Shown here piece after piece: positions 25,302-33,962 of a DNA stretch of 64,000 nt. This DNA is from FEN-1297 sp021817845 (GTDB taxonomy: Bacteria; Bacteroidota; Ignavibacteria; Ignavibacteriales; Ignavibacteriaceae). Under the pieces are notes generated by a model that was given only the letters and a program-made list of their open reading frames with translations, was not told the origin of the DNA and made no database searches. Both the position numbers and the translations under genes were made by a program. Location: contig JAKAFW010000013.1 in assembly GCA_021817845.1 (NCBI GenBank), forward strand, positions 1 to 64,000. The letters are read 5' to 3'. The stretch's first letter is position 1. Every line of letters begins with the position of its first letter.

Positions 25302-25955
25302 ATGGAATTCATAAAAACTGCTGTTGATCTTTTCCTGCATCTTGATGTTCAGTTAAATGATGTTATTATTCAATATGGAACTTTAACTTATGCAATTCTG
25401 TTTGCGGTAATCTTTGCGGAAACTGGATTTGTCTTAACTCCGTTTCTTCCCGGCGATTCGCTTTTATTTGTTGCGGGAACTTTCGCGGCAAGAGGTTCGG
25501 GTTCTTTGAATGTGAATTACCTTTTCTTAATCCTTGCTCTCGCTGCCATAGTTGGAGATACTGTAAACTATTGGATCGGACATTTAATAGGCCCAAAAAT
25601 ATTTCATCAAGAAAAAATAAAATTTCTAAAGAAAGAGTATCTTGAGAGGACACACCAGTTTTTTGAAAAGTACGGCGGTAAAACAATCATTCTTGCCCGA
25701 TTTATTCCTATTATTAGGACATTTGCACCATTTGTCGCCGGGATCGGAAGTATGAAATATCCAAAATTTATATTGTACAATATTATCGGTGCTGCTGCCT
25801 GGGTTGCACTTTTAGTATACTCCGGATTTTACTTTGGCAATATCCAATTTATAAAAGATAATTTTTCATTTGTAATAATTGCAATTATCGTTATCTCAAC
25901 ACTCCCTGGAATTTTCGAATATTTGAGACAAAGAAAAAATTCAGCTAAAAGATAA
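25302..25955 (+). CDS. DedA-family membrane protein
   Basis: 217 residues. Core signature: FAETGFVLTPFLPGDSLLFVAG (early half) and FFEKYGGKTIILARFIPIIRTFAPFVAGIG with the conserved Arg pair, then MKYPKFILYNIIGAAAW. About five membrane helices. DedA/Tvp38 proteins are linked to lipid-carrier (undecaprenyl phosphate) recycling and membrane homeostasis. It starts 26 bases after the MFS gene and may share its transcript. Confidence 0.9.
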   Translation: MEFIKTAVDLFLHLDVQLNDVIIQYGTLTYAILFAVIFAETGFVLTPFLPGDSLLFVAGTFAARGSGSLNVNYLFLILALAAIVGDTVNYWIGHLIGPKIFHQEKIKFLKKEYLERTHQFFEKYGGKTIILARFIPIIRTFAPFVAGIGSMKYPKFILYNIIGAAAWVALLVYSGFYFGNIQFIKDNFSFVIIAIIVISTLPGIFEYLRQRKNSAKR

Positions 25956-26067
25956 CTTTAACTAGGGTTTAATATTTCTCAGTCTTCCTTTGCCAAAATT
26001 GTCACACCTCAGTCTCTTTTTCCTCTGTTTTTTGCCTAAATTTTCCCCATATCTACCAGGCTTCTGA

Positions 26068-26100
26068 CAAGCCTATGACAAGCCTCCACCAAGCCTATAA
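26068..26100. repeat. Three 11-base direct repeats (CAAGCCT core)
   Basis: The units share CAAGCCT followed by four variable bases (ATGA, CCAC, ATAA). The 11-base period is near one helical turn, which would place protein contacts on one face of the DNA. A reverse-oriented AGGCTT lies just before the first unit. Three copies are too few and too short for CRISPR. Confidence 0.5.
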
Positions 26101-26300
26101 TTCCCCTCCAAAAATGGCAGAAAAAAAAGTGTGACAAAAATGACAAAAACTCATCCATACATCCTTGAGTTTTATCCAAAAACCATATTAGCGGTTTGCC
26201 GGATTATTAAACTTTAATATTAGATTGATATCACATTATAAGCTTATTGGTTCGGGACCCAAACAAATGATCGAAAGCAAAATTAAACAGATCACATTTT

Positions 26301-26343
26301 AAAGAAAACGGCTATTCAAAAATATTGAATAGCCGTTTTCTTT
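26301..26343. terminator. Long bidirectional hairpin terminator
   Basis: A perfect 19-base stem, left arm 26301-26319 and right arm 26325-26343, with a 5-base loop. The arms begin AAAG and end CTTT, giving a U-rich tail on either strand. It lies 20 bases beyond the TPM gene stop on the minus strand and also faces the ATP-grasp/MFS/DedA unit. Confidence 0.88.
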
Positions 26344-26363
26344 AAGATTCTGAAAATGATTAG

Positions 26364-26819
26364 TTAATCAATAATTATTTCGTTAGAAATTTCATCCATA
26401 TCGTCCGGCTTAACCGGGAAATGTTCACTTAAAATATTACCCACCTTTTGAACACCGTGAATAATCCCTTTACTGAATTCACCTGTTAAAAACATTTTCT
26501 GCATTTCATCTTTGATAGAATCCCAAGTATTTTCTGGTACTTTCTCATTTATGCCCTGATCTGCCATTATATAAAATTGTCTTTTTGGAAGTAGGACGAA
26601 TATTAAAATACCTGTTTTGTCTCTTGTCTTGTCAACTCCAAGACGGACAAATTCTTTTTCGGCAAGAGCATGAATGGGCTTATTTCGTTGAAGAAAATGA
26701 AGATGTTCTTTAACTGCAACACAAATTTCACCGGCAGTAGTTTTTTCAACTTCTTTAATCCGGTTCGAGATACGAAGCATCTCGTCGTCAGAAATGAAAT
26801 GATAAATTAGACCTTGCAT
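26364..26819 (-). CDS. TPM-domain protein (TLP18.3/Psb32/MOLO-1 type)
   Basis: 151 residues, a single TPM domain: RISNRIKEVEKTTAGEICVAVKEHL, then DKTRDKTGILIFVLLPKRQFYIMADQGINEKVP, then DEMQKMFLTGEFSKGIIHGVQKVG. There is no signal peptide or membrane helix, unlike the common secreted, membrane-anchored relatives, so this is a short cytoplasmic form. An acidic tail closes it. TPM domains have been linked to acid phosphatase activity in plants; the bacterial role is unclear. It is divergent from the btuB unit. Confidence 0.85.
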   Translation of the reverse strand: MQGLIYHFISDDEMLRISNRIKEVEKTTAGEICVAVKEHLHFLQRNKPIHALAEKEFVRLGVDKTRDKTGILIFVLLPKRQFYIMADQGINEKVPENTWDSIKDEMQKMFLTGEFSKGIIHGVQKVGNILSEHFPVKPDDMDEISNEIIID

Positions 26820-26916
26820 CTTTTTCCTAATCTTTATAGAGAAAAGTAAAGAAGAAGAGAGAATATTACAAGTGAAGAAATAATTTATTATCTTGCATTA
26901 GTTCATAAAACATTTT

Positions 26917-27030
26917 TACGGTGTCCCGGTCGTAACGGGAATTATAGGGAATCCGGTGAAATTCCGGAACTGACGCGCAACTGTGATAAACAAATTTATA
27001 ATTTGTTTTAAGCCAGGAGACCTGCCGTAG
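26917..27030 (+). ncRNA. Cobalamin (adenosylcobalamin-type) riboswitch aptamer
   Basis: Classic B12 element core: GGGAATCCGGTGAAATTCCG, then AACTGACGCGCAACTGTGA, then the B12 box AGCCAGGAGACCTGCCG (27011-27027). It lies about 125 bases before a BtuB-type receptor. Binding of cobalamin normally lowers expression of the downstream gene. Confidence 0.95.
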
Positions 27031-27066
27031 AATAATTATAATCAACCTTCGCGGGCGAGGTTAGAT

Positions 27067-27154
27067 TAAAGAAAATACGGCCTTATTTGGTTTCTGTTTT
27101 CTTTATCTCCCCACGAAGTTACAACCTTAATCAATAATCCCTAGGAGTAACTTC
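27067..27154 (+). promoter_or_regulatory. Riboswitch expression platform with ribosome-site hairpin
   Basis: Two structures follow the aptamer. One is a 9-base stem, TAAAGAAAA (27067-27075) with TTTTCTTTA (27097-27105). The other pairs GAAGTTAC (27115-27122) with GTAACTTC (27147-27154). The second encloses and partly pairs the AGGAG ribosome site (27143-27147), directly before the btuB ATG at 27156. There is no U-run, so control is likely on translation initiation rather than termination. Confidence 0.65.
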
Positions 27155-27155
27155 A

Positions 27156-29096
27156 ATGTATCTCAAAAAAATCCTTTTGCCTTTGGCAGTCCTCATTCTC
27201 TTTTTTCCAATCCTTTCTGTTGCACAGCAGAGAGATTCATCAAAAATTTTCCGCATGTCTGAAATTGTAGTAACAGCAACCAGGACCAAAATCCCGGCAA
27301 TTGAAGCAGCTAGTTCTATAACAGTTATTGACTCAACTGAAATTGCAGCGCTAAACAAACGAAGTGTGTTTGGTTTGCTTAAAGATCAATACGGGGTAAG
27401 TTTTACGCAGCAAGGAGCGCCAGGTTCTCTTTCTTATGTTTACTTACGAGGTGCTGATCCCGGACAGACGTTAGTTCTTTTAGATGGCATAGCCCTCAAC
27501 ATGACTAATGATCCCGACAATACTTACGACTTTGCAAATCTTCCTGTTGAAAATATTGAACGAATAGAAATTTTAAGAGGCCCTCAAAGCACTCTCTATG
27601 GTTCCAATGCCCTTGGCGGTGTAATAAACATTATTACAAAAGAAGGTTCCGGCAAACCAAAATTTTTCCTTTCAGCTGAAGGTGGCTCATATAACAGTTA
27701 CAATGCAGATGCCGGTTTTGATGGAAGCTTGGATAAATTTAATTACTCACTAACTTACAGTAGATTTAAGAGTGACGGATTTTCTTCCGCCTCTTCTAAA
27801 TATGGCAATACAGAAAAAGACGGAACTTCAAATTATAATATCTCATCGAGATTCGGAGAGACATTCTCATCAAATTTTAACCTTAATTTTTTCGCCCATT
27901 TTACAAAAGCCCAAACTGCATTAGATCAGCACGGAGGCTTCGAAGGTGATGATCCGACTTTCGTTTACAACACCGAGGAACAATCTTATCGCACCGTGGG
28001 AGACCTTTCATTGCTGGGTGGAATATGGGACCAAACATTTAGCGTTTCATTTTATAGAAACGTCCGAAAGTACAATTTCGATTCTACTCTTTTTAATCCC
28101 GCTTCATCAAACAGTCTTTATGACGGAAATAAAATTGATTTAAACTGGCAAAATAATCTTAAACTCTCAAACAATTTAATTTCTCTAGGTGTTGATGAAG
28201 AAAAGGAAATAGCTATCTCTGATTATTTTTACAATTCATCTGTATACGGAAATTTTAACAGCATATTTCCTCAAAACAGTGCAACAACATTTGGAATATA
28301 TATTCAAGACCAGCTAAACGAAGGAAAAAGTTTTTTCAGTTCATTCGGAGTTAGGTATGATATACACAGCCGTTTTGGATCTGTTATAACTTATAGAATC
28401 GCACCGGCATATGTTTTTTGGAATACCGGAACAAAAATCAAAGCTACCTTCGGTACCGGCTTCAAGGCGCCTTCACTCTTTTATTTGTTTGATCCTGCTT
28501 ACGGCAATATAAATTTGAAACCTGAAAAAAGCATAGGCTGGGATGTGGGAGTAGAACAATTTCTATTTCAAGACAAATTAGACGCAGGCTTAAATTATTT
28601 TGATAACTCTTTTACTGATCTTTTCGGATTCGATAACAATTTCAGGACTATTAATGTGGATAAGGCGGAAACAAAAGGAGTTGAGTTTTATGTCTCTGCA
28701 AAGCTAATTAATAATTTAGATTTGAAATTCAATTACACTTACACGGATGCCAAAGATCTTAGTAATAATTCTCCGGACAAAAATCTTCCTCTTCTAAGAC
28801 GACCGAAAAATAAATTAGGCTTTAATGCCGATTACACTTTCCTTGAGAAAGCCAATGCTAACATAGAAATCATTTACGTCGGGGAAAGAGATGATAAAGA
28901 TTTCAACCAGTATCCCGTTCCAAGAGTAAAACTACCGGATTATACATTAGTAAATTTATCAGCTTCTTATAATTTTACCAAAGTAGTACAATTTTACGGA
29001 AGAATAGATAATCTTTTCAATAAATATTATGAAGATGTTCTTGGATACGCAACGCCGGGACAATCGGAATACCTTGGAATAAAGCTTAACTTTTAA
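27156..29096 (+). CDS. btuB: TonB-dependent outer-membrane receptor, vitamin B12 type
   Basis: 646 residues. Signal peptide about 1-23 (MYLKKILLPLAVLILFF...SVAQ). A TonB-box-like SEIVVTATR is at about 35-43. The plug domain has VLLDGIALN and IERIEILRGPQSTLYGSNALGGVINIITK, followed by a beta-barrel ending in the aromatic terminus YLGIKLNF. The B12 riboswitch upstream makes cobalamin or a corrinoid the likely substrate. Energy would come from one of the two ExbBD/TonB sets. No BtuCDF inner-membrane importer is in the window. Confidence 0.92.
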   Translation: MYLKKILLPLAVLILFFPILSVAQQRDSSKIFRMSEIVVTATRTKIPAIEAASSITVIDSTEIAALNKRSVFGLLKDQYGVSFTQQGAPGSLSYVYLRGADPGQTLVLLDGIALNMTNDPDNTYDFANLPVENIERIEILRGPQSTLYGSNALGGVINIITKEGSGKPKFFLSAEGGSYNSYNADAGFDGSLDKFNYSLTYSRFKSDGFSSASSKYGNTEKDGTSNYNISSRFGETFSSNFNLNFFAHFTKAQTALDQHGGFEGDDPTFVYNTEEQSYRTVGDLSLLGGIWDQTFSVSFYRNVRKYNFDSTLFNPASSNSLYDGNKIDLNWQNNLKLSNNLISLGVDEEKEIAISDYFYNSSVYGNFNSIFPQNSATTFGIYIQDQLNEGKSFFSSFGVRYDIHSRFGSVITYRIAPAYVFWNTGTKIKATFGTGFKAPSLFYLFDPAYGNINLKPEKSIGWDVGVEQFLFQDKLDAGLNYFDNSFTDLFGFDNNFRTINVDKAETKGVEFYVSAKLINNLDLKFNYTYTDAKDLSNNSPDKNLPLLRRPKNKLGFNADYTFLEKANANIEIIYVGERDDKDFNQYPVPRVKLPDYTLVNLSASYNFTKVVQFYGRIDNLFNKYYEDVLGYATPGQSEYLGIKLNF

Positions 29097-29214
29097 GATA
29101 TTCATAAATCTTTTGAATAGCACTGAAATTATTGCTATTTTAATTTCACTGAATTACAATTAGATTTTTTTATATGAAATCAACATATTTTAATTTTTTA
29201 TCAAGGAACATAAA

Positions 29215-29745
29215 ATGAATAAACAATTTTTAAACCCGCGGTTTTTTATGATAACATTAATGGTACTGGCTGCCGCTGCATTAAGGCTTTTACCTCACTA
29301 TCCCAACTTCACTCCCGTCGCTGGTATGGCACTGTTTGGCGGCGCTTATTTTTCCAATAAGAAAATTGCATTCGTTATCCCCTTCGCCGCAATGTTGCTT
29401 TCCGATTTGATCCTCGGATTCCACTCAACAATGTGGGCAGTTTATTTAAGCTTTGCTTTGATTGTTACGATTGGATTTTCATTAAGAAACGGAAAGAAAA
29501 TTTCAAATATTTTCCTCGCAACTGTTTCATCTTCTGTCCTATTCTTTTTAATAACAAACTTTGCAGTTTGGCTTACCGGCAGCATATATCCTATGTCTTT
29601 TGCCGGTTTAACTGAATGCTTTGTTGCAGCTATTCCATTTTTCCATTACACAATGTTAGGCGATTTGTTTTACGCCGGTGTTTTCTTCGGTGCCTTTGAA
29701 TTAGCTCAGTTGAAATTTCCTATTCTATCAAAAGTTAAAATATAA
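29215..29745 (+). CDS. DUF6580-type membrane protein, possible cobalamin-linked transporter part
   Basis: 176 residues, about five hydrophobic helices. The N-terminal LRLLPHYPNFTPVAGMALFGGAYF and central LSDLILGFH are the conserved parts of this family, which looks like ECF-transporter substrate-binding (S) components. The end has FFHYTMLGDLFYAGVFFGAFE. It follows btuB by 118 bases and is closed by a strong terminator, so it is likely in the riboswitch-controlled transcript. A role in corrinoid or precursor uptake is inferred from position only. Confidence 0.65.
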   Translation: MNKQFLNPRFFMITLMVLAAAALRLLPHYPNFTPVAGMALFGGAYFSNKKIAFVIPFAAMLLSDLILGFHSTMWAVYLSFALIVTIGFSLRNGKKISNIFLATVSSSVLFFLITNFAVWLTGSIYPMSFAGLTECFVAAIPFFHYTMLGDLFYAGVFFGAFELAQLKFPILSKVKI

Positions 29746-29753
29746 ATTCTTAT

Positions 29754-29783
29754 AGGACGATTCTCCGAATCGTCCTTTTTTTT
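29754..29783 (+). terminator. Rho-independent terminator after the btuB unit
   Basis: A 10-base perfect stem, AGGACGATTC (29754-29763) and GAATCGTCCT (29767-29776), a 3-base loop and eight T. It lies 9 bases after the DUF6580 stop. Confidence 0.93.
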
Positions 29784-30004
29784 AAGCCTTCACAATAAAA
29801 TTGTTTGCCCTGTCGGGAGAGAATTTGCTATAATATTTTTCTTTGATTACATTTTCCAATAAATTACTTATCTGGTTAAAAGAAAAAATCTTAGATTTTG
29901 ATTAATTTTAGAATAACACTGTTCAATTACGTACATGGCTTAAAAGTAATGGATATCGTTGTAGATTTACTGATTTCAAGGGTTTTTATACTATAAGGTG
30001 TTTC

Positions 30005-30265
30005 ATGGATGAGATTAAAAAAGACAAATCCTCTACCAAAATTCTTAATCGCAGTGTACACATGGCAAATGAGCGAACGTTTCTTGCATGGATAAGAACT
30101 AGCATCGGAATAATGGCATTCGGTTTTGTTGTTGAAAAGTTTTCACTGTTTATAAAACAAATATCATATTTTTTGGGGAAATCTGGTTTACCAGAAACCC
30201 ATGTTCATCCCCCTCTTCATGGATATTCATCAATCTTTGGAATATTCCTTAGAAGAGAATCTTGA
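30005..30265 (+). pseudogene. Truncated DUF202 (YidH-like) membrane protein
   Basis: 86 residues. Residues 1-80 match a DUF202 protein well: RSVHMANERTFLAWIRTSIGIMAFGFVVEKF, then the HVHPPLHGYSSIFGIFL entry to the next helix. The frame then breaks into RRES and a stop, so the rest of the second helix and the usual third helix are missing. Family members are about 110-140 residues. The next gene starts 43 bases later. A recent deletion is the simplest explanation; a functional short form cannot be excluded. Confidence 0.65.
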
Positions 30266-30308
30266 AAGAATGTTAGGTTGCTACCCTATATAAAAAGAAA
30301 GTTTTAAA

Positions 30309-31166
30309 ATGACATCGTTTATCGCATTAATTTATTCACTACTTTTTGGATTGCTGCACGGGATTCTTCCGGACGAACACACATGGCCAATTACATTTAG
30401 TTACGCTATTGGCGGTGCAAGCGGCAAAGAGGGAATGAAAGCAGGATTGTACTTTTCTGCAGCCTTCACATTGCAGCGTGCTATTGTTTCAGAACTTGCC
30501 TACTTGGCATTAGCTCCATTTTTGCTCAAACCAACTGTAAATGGTATTGTTTACATTATTGTTGGGATTGCAATGTCCATTGCCGGTGGAATTGTTCTTC
30601 GCAAGAATCGTTATCTTCACATTCACTTATTAGGCCATCACCATGATAATGCAGGAGAAATTGAGAGAACGAGTCAAGTGCTCACTAAGCACCATACAGA
30701 AAAGTCGGCTGAGGTAACGGTACCTCCTGTACATTGGACAATCATTCACGGATTCATAGCTGGTTTTGGTTTCGGTGGATTCTCAATTTTTGTCAACACC
30801 GTTGCTGCTCCTGCCATGCCAAGTCCATGGCTCGGATTTTTACCCGGACTTGTCTTCGGGCTCGGCACCATGATCATGTTGGTAATTGTCGGCGGTGTAT
30901 TTGGCGCTTCTTTGCGATGGATGCATGTGCTTACTGAACAAGAAATCAAACGGATCGGCTCACAGACTGGTGGAAGGACATTGTTCTTCGGAGGAATTCT
31001 TTTCGGAGTTGCGGGAATTGCTACACTGATGGGTTTAGTTCGTTACTTGCCGATTGATCCGGGATACACGCTTATTGCGCTTTTCATGATCACAGTTGCA
31101 ATTCCGGCTTTTCTTTTTTCATTGAAAGAAGTTCTTGCAGCACGAAAATTGCTTTCAGTAAAATAG
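30309..31166 (+). CDS. NicO/UreH-like metal transporter family membrane protein
   Basis: 285 residues, about seven membrane helices. Near the start is FGLLHGILPDEHTW, giving His17-x4-Asp22-x-His24, the HX4D(x)H-type metal signature of nickel/cobalt permeases. A His-rich loop (His104, 106, 110-112) sits between helices, as in RcnA/NicO proteins. Later helices have GFIAGFGFGGFSIF and LPGLVFGLGTMIMLVIVGG. By eye its codon choice is somewhat more GC-rich than its neighbours. Metal (cobalt or nickel) transport is inferred; position beside the B12 genes is consistent with cobalt. TauE/SafE-like export is an alternative. Confidence 0.6.
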   Translation: MTSFIALIYSLLFGLLHGILPDEHTWPITFSYAIGGASGKEGMKAGLYFSAAFTLQRAIVSELAYLALAPFLLKPTVNGIVYIIVGIAMSIAGGIVLRKNRYLHIHLLGHHHDNAGEIERTSQVLTKHHTEKSAEVTVPPVHWTIIHGFIAGFGFGGFSIFVNTVAAPAMPSPWLGFLPGLVFGLGTMIMLVIVGGVFGASLRWMHVLTEQEIKRIGSQTGGRTLFFGGILFGVAGIATLMGLVRYLPIDPGYTLIALFMITVAIPAFLFSLKEVLAARKLLSVK

Positions 31167-31576
31167 ACCCCCAACATTTGGCTGATCGGTTTTTAAATAA
31201 TAATGTTATAGAGAGTCAAAATTATCCTTTGCTTCGATAGAAAAAATTTAACTGAATATCATTTCATAGTTTTGTTTACGAATTTTTATAGTTGATTTTT
31301 TGCACAACAATTATTTCTACCCGTCGAATTTTGTTTCAGACATAAAAATATTGTAAAAAAATAATTTGGCGGAATAAGAACTGGTTATTATGTTTATCAC
31401 AACAAATTTAAAACCCTAAGGGATAATTGATTTCTGCTTTACTATGATAATTATGGTTGAACTAAAAATCCTGCAAAAATATTTTCCTTGTTACATATAA
31501 CATTGATTAAACAGACAAATTATATTATAGAAATAAATTCATAAATATCTAATTCAAACTAAAATAGAGGTGATCG
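31167..31576. other. 410-base gene-free upstream region of hppA
   Basis: AT-rich, with no credible frame above about 25 codons and no clear hairpin terminator after the NicO-like gene. It presumably carries the hppA promoter and a long 5' leader. A strong GAGGTGA ribosome site lies just before the ATG at 31577. Confidence 0.5.
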
Positions 31577-33748
31577 ATGGAACTTCAGTTAATTTTTGCC
31601 ATTAGTATTATTGGGCTATTGTTTGCTGTTTATCTAATCAGAGATGTTCTTAAGCGCGATACGGGAAGCGAAAAAATGCAGGAAATCTCGAATGCTATTA
31701 AAGAGGGAGCTGAAGCATTTCTGCGTCGACAAAATAAAACCATTCTCTATATGGCAATTGCATTAGCGGCTTTCATTTATATTATGTATGCCATTTTCAG
31801 AACACCTACTGCGAACGACCCAGCCAGTCCAAGTCAGCTAGCTTTATGGACAACCATTTCTTTTATATTTGGTGCGCTTTGCTCTGTTGCCGCCGGATAT
31901 ATGGGAATGTGGGTAGCTATCAGATCAAACATCAGAACTGCTTCGGCAGCAATCAAAGGTATGAACGGCGCACTGCAGACTGCTTTACGCGGTGGAGCCG
32001 TCTCAGGATTTTTTGTAGTTGCAATGAGCTTGCTCGGTGTTGCCGGATTATTTACTCTTGTTAAAGTTTCCGGCGTTACTCAGGATGTTGCAAAAATACC
32101 TTTAATGATTGTCGGATATGGATTTGGTGCAAGCTTTGTTGCATTGTTTGCACAACTTGGTGGAGGAATCTACACCAAGGCAGCGGATGTAGGTGCTGAT
32201 TTAGTCGGTAAAGTAGAGGCAGGAATTCCCGAAGATGATCCGAGAAATCCTGCAGTTATTGCTGACCTTGTAGGTGATAACGTTGGAGATTGCGCAGGTC
32301 GTGGTGCAGATTTATTTGAATCAACCGCTGCAGAAAATATTGGGGCTATGATTTTAGCCGCGACTTTATACAATTCTAATATTGCTTCTATGAAAAGTGA
32401 GGGATTAACGTTAATTGGAGTTTTATTATTTCCGCTTGTTGCCCGCGCCTTTGGTATTCTCGCCTCAATAGTTGGCGTTATGATTGTAAGAACTAACGAC
32501 AAAGAAGATCCGATGCAAGCTCTGAATAGAGGATTTTACGTTACTGCCACATTGGCAACTGTAGGATTCTTTATTGCTTCAAAGTGGCTGCTAGGTTCAC
32601 ATTACCTGAACTTTTTCTTTTGCGGCGCAATAGGAGTTTTAATTTCATTAGCGTTTGTTTATATAACTCAATATTATACAGAATATAAATACCGACCAGT
32701 AAAATATATAGCTGATGCTTCTCAGACTGGTCCAGCGACAAACATTATAGCTGGTCTGGCAATTGGAATGGAATCAACCGGATTTCCGGCATTAGTAATC
32801 GGCGCAGGAATAGTAAGCACATATTTTATCGGTCAATCAACGGGATTAAAGGATGCAGGACTTTTTGGAACTGCAGTTGCGACGATGGGAATGCTTGGTT
32901 CAGCGGCATATATTTTGGCGATGGACACTTTTGGACCCATCACTGATAATGCGGGTGGAATAATTGAAATGAGCCAACAGGAAGAATCAGTAAGAATAAA
33001 AACCGATAGGCTTGATGCAGTGGGCAATACCACCAAAGCATTGACAAAGGGCTATGCTGTTGGATCAGCGGCTTTAGCAGCTTTTCTTTTATTCGGAGCT
33101 TATATTGACGAAGTAAAAAATTATATGCCTTCATTCCAGGGTGTAATAAATCTTGATAAGCCAGAGGTTTTTGTCGGCGCTCTTTTAGGAGCAATGCTTG
33201 TAATTCTTTTTTCTTCCTTTGCTATCAAAGCAGTCGGGAAAGCAGCATACGCAATTATTAATAATGTTAGGGAGCAATTCAAAAATAATCCGGGAATTAT
33301 GCAAGGCACTTCAAAACCGGATTACGGTCAATGCGTAGATATTGCAACCAAAGCTGCCTTAAGAAAGATGGTCGTCCCCGGATTGCTTGTTGTCGGAATG
33401 ACAATAGGAGTAGGATTAGTTTTTAAATGGATTTATTATTGGGGCGGAGGAGTAAATAATCCTACTGGCGCACTCGGCGCTGAAGTAGTCGGAGGATACT
33501 TAATGGTCGGAACAATCACCGGAATTCTGTTTGCGTTATTCATGAACAATGGCGGAGGAGCCTGGGATAATGCCAAAAAATTTATCGAAACCGGCGCATA
33601 CGGTGGGAAAAAATCCGACCCTCACAAAGCTTCGGTTGTTGGCGATACTGTCGGTGATCCGTTTAAAGACACTGCAGGCCCATCTTTGCATGTGCTAATA
33701 AAATTATTGGCGACATTAACGCTTGTATTAGCTCCGTTGTTTATTTAA
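31577..33748 (+). CDS. hppA: Membrane-bound proton-pumping pyrophosphatase, K+-independent type
   Basis: 723 residues, about 16 membrane helices. It hydrolyses pyrophosphate and pumps H+ across the membrane. The substrate site is DVGADLVGKVEAGIPEDDPRNPA followed by DNVGDCAGRGADLFES, with the second acidic cluster MDTFGPITDNAGGI and, near the end, KKSDPHKASVVGDTVGDPFKDT. The subtype is set by GNTTKALTKGY: Lys487 and Thr490 occupy the positions that are Ala in K+-dependent enzymes. It conserves energy from biosynthetic pyrophosphate. Confidence 0.95.
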   Translation: MELQLIFAISIIGLLFAVYLIRDVLKRDTGSEKMQEISNAIKEGAEAFLRRQNKTILYMAIALAAFIYIMYAIFRTPTANDPASPSQLALWTTISFIFGALCSVAAGYMGMWVAIRSNIRTASAAIKGMNGALQTALRGGAVSGFFVVAMSLLGVAGLFTLVKVSGVTQDVAKIPLMIVGYGFGASFVALFAQLGGGIYTKAADVGADLVGKVEAGIPEDDPRNPAVIADLVGDNVGDCAGRGADLFESTAAENIGAMILAATLYNSNIASMKSEGLTLIGVLLFPLVARAFGILASIVGVMIVRTNDKEDPMQALNRGFYVTATLATVGFFIASKWLLGSHYLNFFFCGAIGVLISLAFVYITQYYTEYKYRPVKYIADASQTGPATNIIAGLAIGMESTGFPALVIGAGIVSTYFIGQSTGLKDAGLFGTAVATMGMLGSAAYILAMDTFGPITDNAGGIIEMSQQEESVRIKTDRLDAVGNTTKALTKGYAVGSAALAAFLLFGAYIDEVKNYMPSFQGVINLDKPEVFVGALLGAMLVILFSSFAIKAVGKAAYAIINNVREQFKNNPGIMQGTSKPDYGQCVDIATKAALRKMVVPGLLVVGMTIGVGLVFKWIYYWGGGVNNPTGALGAEVVGGYLMVGTITGILFALFMNNGGGAWDNAKKFIETGAYGGKKSDPHKASVVGDTVGDPFKDTAGPSLHVLIKLLATLTLVLAPLFI

Positions 33749-33767
33749 TTTTAGAAAAATCAAGACT

Positions 33768-33806
33768 AAATCCCGATTTTCTGAAAAGGAAATCGGGATT
33801 TTTTTT
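33768..33806 (+). terminator. Rho-independent terminator after hppA
   Basis: A 12-base stem, AAATCCCGATTT (33768-33779) and AAATCGGGATTT (33790-33801), with a 10-base loop and a T-run to 33806. It lies 19 bases after the hppA stop. Confidence 0.93.
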
Positions 33807-33962
33807 AGTATCAAAAAAATTCATCTAAATTGAAAATCTACTTGACAAAGGAACTCGATTTGAATAGTTTTTGCAATCTTTTATTTAACCGCTAAACAAA
33901 CGAGCTTAAAAATAAATTTCTAAACTTTTTGATTTGCTAATACAATAAAAAGGAGCTATAGC

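Larger units (their letters stand above)
25956..26363. other. Gene-free gap with 11-base tandem repeats and a terminator
   Basis: 408 bases without a credible gene. It has three direct copies of CAAGCCT spaced exactly 11 bases apart (26068, 26079, 26090), and two copies of TGACAAAAA close together further on. A strong hairpin lies at the right end (26301-26343). No homology to known RNAs was recognised by eye. Confidence 0.5.

Noticed and set aside
26057..26100. CRISPR-like array
   Set aside because: Only three 7-base cores at an 11-base period; there are no repeat-spacer units and no cas genes.
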